Source of the DNA: Paramecium tetraurelia
Lineage: Eukaryota > Ciliophora > Oligohymenophorea > Peniculida > Parameciidae
DNA: 64,000 nt
Assembly: GCF_000165425.1 (NCBI RefSeq)
Contig: NW_001798979.1
Span: forward strand, 186,001 to 250,000
Direction: 5' to 3'
Shown here: piece by piece, positions 60,965 through 64,000 of the stretch
How positions within the stretch are numbered: the stretch's first letter is position 1
Layout: each line of letters starts with the position of its first letter
Notes under the pieces: generated by a model
Told to the model about the DNA's origin: nothing
Databases searched by the model: none
What the model saw: the letters and a program-made list of their open reading frames with translations, nothing else
Position numbers and translations under genes: made by a program

Positions 60965-61980
60965 ATTGATTTATTATACGGATCGTCAGTATATATTGAA
61001 AGAAAATTTAACTCCCGGAAATAACTTCACATATCCTAAATATCTATAATTTATAAGAAAAATACATTTCATAAAATATAAGAATATATATCACCATTCA
61101 TATAAATTCTTCTTATTCAAATAAAAAACTATTTAATTTATAAATAAATACAAGTATTTACTTAAAATTTTATTCAAATAAACTTTAATTTCTAACTGAG
61201 TAAATAACTTTAAATTGTGGATGAATATATTTTTGATTAAAATTAATTTCATCTGAATAGAGAAATTTAAAATTGGCATATTCAAGTTAACACTTCTGAT
61301 GAAATTCGATTTAATTACCTTGAATTAATATATTTCTGCAATATTAATCGAATTTATTATTATAAAAATTAAATGATTTTTTTTTAGATCTTTTTTAGAA
61401 CTATTTAATGATCAAAAATGCGAACTAATATAACAACTTTAAAATATTATTACCATTATTTGTAATGATAGGTAACTAATAGCAACATGATATAATAAAA
61501 TGACTTAACAAATGAAGAGCAACATTCTAATTAATTATAAAAAAATGGATATTAACTTGAAGGATTTCAATAAACAACTCATTAATGCAGTATTTTGATA
61601 AAATATTTAGTTTTTGTTTATTAATATAATTTCAAATCATAAAATGTGATGATATTACCTTATTAATTTCAATCCTTATTTATCACTTTTATATTACTAA
61701 ATAATTCATCCAATTCAATATGATATTATAAATGTATTTATTTGTAACTTGTTATCGAAAATACTAATCATAAATAAGTTTATATCTATTTTCATAATAT
61801 ATTTTTTTGTAAACATATAATATATATATTTGTATGAGATATAATTCTAAATCTGAATAATATTTTTTTCAATTCAAGTTTTATTTTCAAATTTAATAAA
61901 CGACTCAGGTTATTAATTGACATCTAATTAAAAAATTAGTTTCTCAAATAAACTAACACTTAGATAAAAATATTTAATAA
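60965..61980. other. 1,016-bp AT-rich gene desert
   Basis: The longest interval without a gene in the window. Very high A+T, numerous stops in all frames even with the ciliate code, no repeat array or RNA motif recognised. Upstream region of the membrane protein gene at 61981. Confidence 0.5.
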
Positions 61981-64000
61981 ATGAATAATTTCTAAGAACT
62001 AATAATAAAACAGAATTAGAGAATTCGTAATGAACTCTATTAAAACCTAATTATTGTGGGATAATTTTTTTAAACTCTTATATGGATTTTAATAGCTATA
62101 TATATTTTGGGAGAATAAAGAGAGGACTTGCAATTTAAAATATTTTATTATTTTAGTTTACCTACTATTTCACTACAATTCGATATTGAGTAGAGCATCA
62201 TATAAAGCGTAACAATATTTTTTTCATTGGCTTTCTTTCTAGCAATATTATTTGGAGGAAATTAGAAATATTCAAAAAGGATTGTTGATTTCCTTTGGGA
62301 TGCTTATCCAAATTTATGTTAAATCGTAATCATTCAAAATAGTGGGCATTGTCTACTAACTGATAAAATCAACTTCACATTGGGTGTCTTAAATATTTTT
62401 ATGGCAATTGGGAATTCTCAATTAACCAGCCTATATTCATTTCAATAAAATCATACTCAAAAATTAATAAAATCTTATTTTGAAAGGAGCCTACATCCTC
62501 TGTGTTATTCGGTATTGGCATTATTCGCAGGTCTACAAATAAGCAGCTTCTACATATCCTACTTATATTTAGGAGCATAATTAATTTTTGACCTTTATTT
62601 TGGAATATTTTATTATGTGAAACCTCACATGCAATATTTAAATATTCAAACCTAAAGATTAGTTGTATTTGGCTCTTTTTTAAGATTCCCAGTGGTGCTG
62701 TTTCTATTTTATTATCAGGGCAACAACATTTTATATTTTTCATTATTTTCTCTTCCATTTATGATATAGATACATCTAATACTGTGGGACAACAGATTTA
62801 TGAACCTAATATACCAAACGAATAAGTTTTTCTAATACATTTGTCTTGATAAGTTTAGTGAGAGGGACAATCTGATCGAATGTTATATAGCATATTATTT
62901 TGAAATTATTGATTATAAGAAGCCGTTTAACCGAGTTTTGATGCTGAGCATTTTTTGTAATCATATGAATATGTGTTAAAATCTCAAATGCTTTTGTTAA
63001 AATAGAAACTTTAACGAAAGAGTTAAAATAACAACCCAACTGGCAATGGATGTAAAGGATATTCAATAGCAAATAAATTATGCAGTTGTAGAACAAGATA
63101 TTTAAATGAGTTTTAAGGAGCTGATGTTGTTATTCCTGGATAATTATATCAAGAATGTCAGATATTCTGCCCTTGGAGAAGCTTTGATTTTAAAGTTAAG
63201 TTTATATGAAATTCAAAGCTTTTAACAGAGACTATTCTTAACAAAACTTAGGTTTTAATATCTGAAAATATACTATCATAAATTTCACCCTCAGTTTTTA
63301 GAGAGATGGGCTACTTGTACATAGGTTACTGAAAAATTACAACTTTACATAGGTGAGAGCAATAAATTGAATTTTAATCTTTCAATGTCAATGCAATATT
63401 TTCATTTGCTAGATAGAATACAAACAAATATATTTAGAGTTATCGAAGACAAAATACGTATATTGGAACTATTGAAAAGGAACTATCAAAATGCAGTTCC
63501 TTATCTTTTACATTAGTCTACTGAAAATTATTTTAATTAATGCGATGAACTTGAATAGTTAATATAATAATTAATTGAGCTTAATGGGATTTCATTTGAA
63601 GTCAGAGGATTATAAGATGAATTTTATTCGGAAATAAAGGTAGATTATGCTCGTAAGAATATCCATAAAAAGTCAACTATTCCTTTCATAAACTAAAATT
63701 AAACAGCATTCGTAATCTGCGATTATGAAGGAGACCTCATAATTAAGGACTATTCTAACAATTTTATCTCAATGATTGATGTAAGTTCATAAATAAAGGG
63801 AAGTGCTATTGAATCAATTGTTCCAGTTACCCTATAATAATATCATAGAATGGCTATCGCTTAAATGGTGAGCACAGGCCAAACAAAATTGGTTAATAAG
63901 GAATAATACAGTTTAATGGTGAAATCGGAGAAATATATTTTGGAAGTGGATGCCTTACTAAGATTTGATTATAGATAGTTAGAGCTATTAAGATTCATTG
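61981..64000 (+). CDS. Multi-pass membrane protein with PAS-like domain (3' truncated by window)
   Basis: A single frame without TGA from ATG 61981 to the right edge, 673 codons, no intron needed. The first 260 residues contain about six hydrophobic spans (FFQTLIWILIAIYILGE, SVTIFFSLAFFLAILFGG, VVLFLFYYQ). A Cys-rich stretch follows (FCNHMNMCQNLKCFCQN), then a helical region (SALGEALILKLSLYEIQSF, YLKIYYHKFHPQFLERW) and a PAS-like segment near residue 590 (AFVICDYEGDLIIKDYSNNF). Same plan as the N-terminal half of the protein at 50799-55719, so it belongs to the same TmcB-like class. The C-terminus is beyond the window. Confidence 0.75.

Noticed and set aside
1-64000. Bacterial defence systems, CRISPR arrays, insertion sequences, operons
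   Set aside because: Nothing of the kind is present; code, introns and gene content are those of a ciliate macronucleus.

Overview
The window is macronuclear-type DNA of a ciliate, almost certainly Paramecium. TGA is the only stop that fits every gene. TAA and TAG occur at conserved positions and in poly-glutamine runs as glutamine. Genes are broken by tiny GT...AG introns, mostly 20-32 bp, and intergenic DNA is short and very AT-rich. A 300-residue PP2C phosphatase at 41.7-42.7 kb matches my memory of the characterised Paramecium PP2C. All coding calls use this code. Intron positions were worked out by eye and checked by adding exon lengths modulo 3; exceptions are stated in the entry.

Layout, left to right. 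0-9.5 kb: the end of a GH31 glucosidase, two tandem paralogous protein kinases, then a minus-strand run of a PLC-like phosphodiesterase, a coiled-coil protein, a membrane-anchored purple acid phosphatase, a CXC-domain protein and a 3-methyladenine DNA glycosylase. 9.6-20 kb: a coiled-coil locus that may be one or two genes, a long PP2C-like phosphatase, a tiny Jupiter/HN1-like protein, a ubiquitin protease, an alpha-carbonic anhydrase, a pepsin-like protease and a small unknown. 20-32.5 kb: coiled-coil proteins, an oxidoreductase-like-domain protein, a divergent small-GTPase-like protein, a probable trichocyst matrix protein, a secreted Cys-rich protein, a cyclin, an ACAD10/11-type acyl-CoA dehydrogenase fused to a phosphotransferase-like domain, and a PKA-type catalytic subunit.

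32.8-39.6 kb is one giant minus-strand gene for a superfamily 1 helicase of TRANK1 type. 39.9-49.3 kb: unknowns, the canonical PP2C, a COMM-domain protein, a dual-specificity phosphatase and coiled-coil proteins. 49.4-55.7 kb: a single-pass membrane protein and a 1,614-residue multi-pass PAS protein of the ciliate TmcB-like kind. 56.6-61 kb: a GH5 endoglycoceramidase-like enzyme, a glutamine-rich pseudokinase and a coiled-coil protein. A PAS/membrane protein runs off the right edge.

The genes form no operon or obvious pathway. They are a normal eukaryotic mixture: signalling (kinases, PP2Cs, DSP, cyclin), secretion and digestion (phosphatase, protease, glycosidases, carbonic anhydrase), cytoskeletal or ciliary coiled coils, and sensors. 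I found no mobile element, CRISPR array, rRNA or convincing tRNA. The most unusual items are the degenerate phosphotransferase half of the ACAD fusion, the N-lobe-less Gln-rich pseudokinase, the helicase with a coiled-coil tail, and several loci whose exon structure does not close cleanly.
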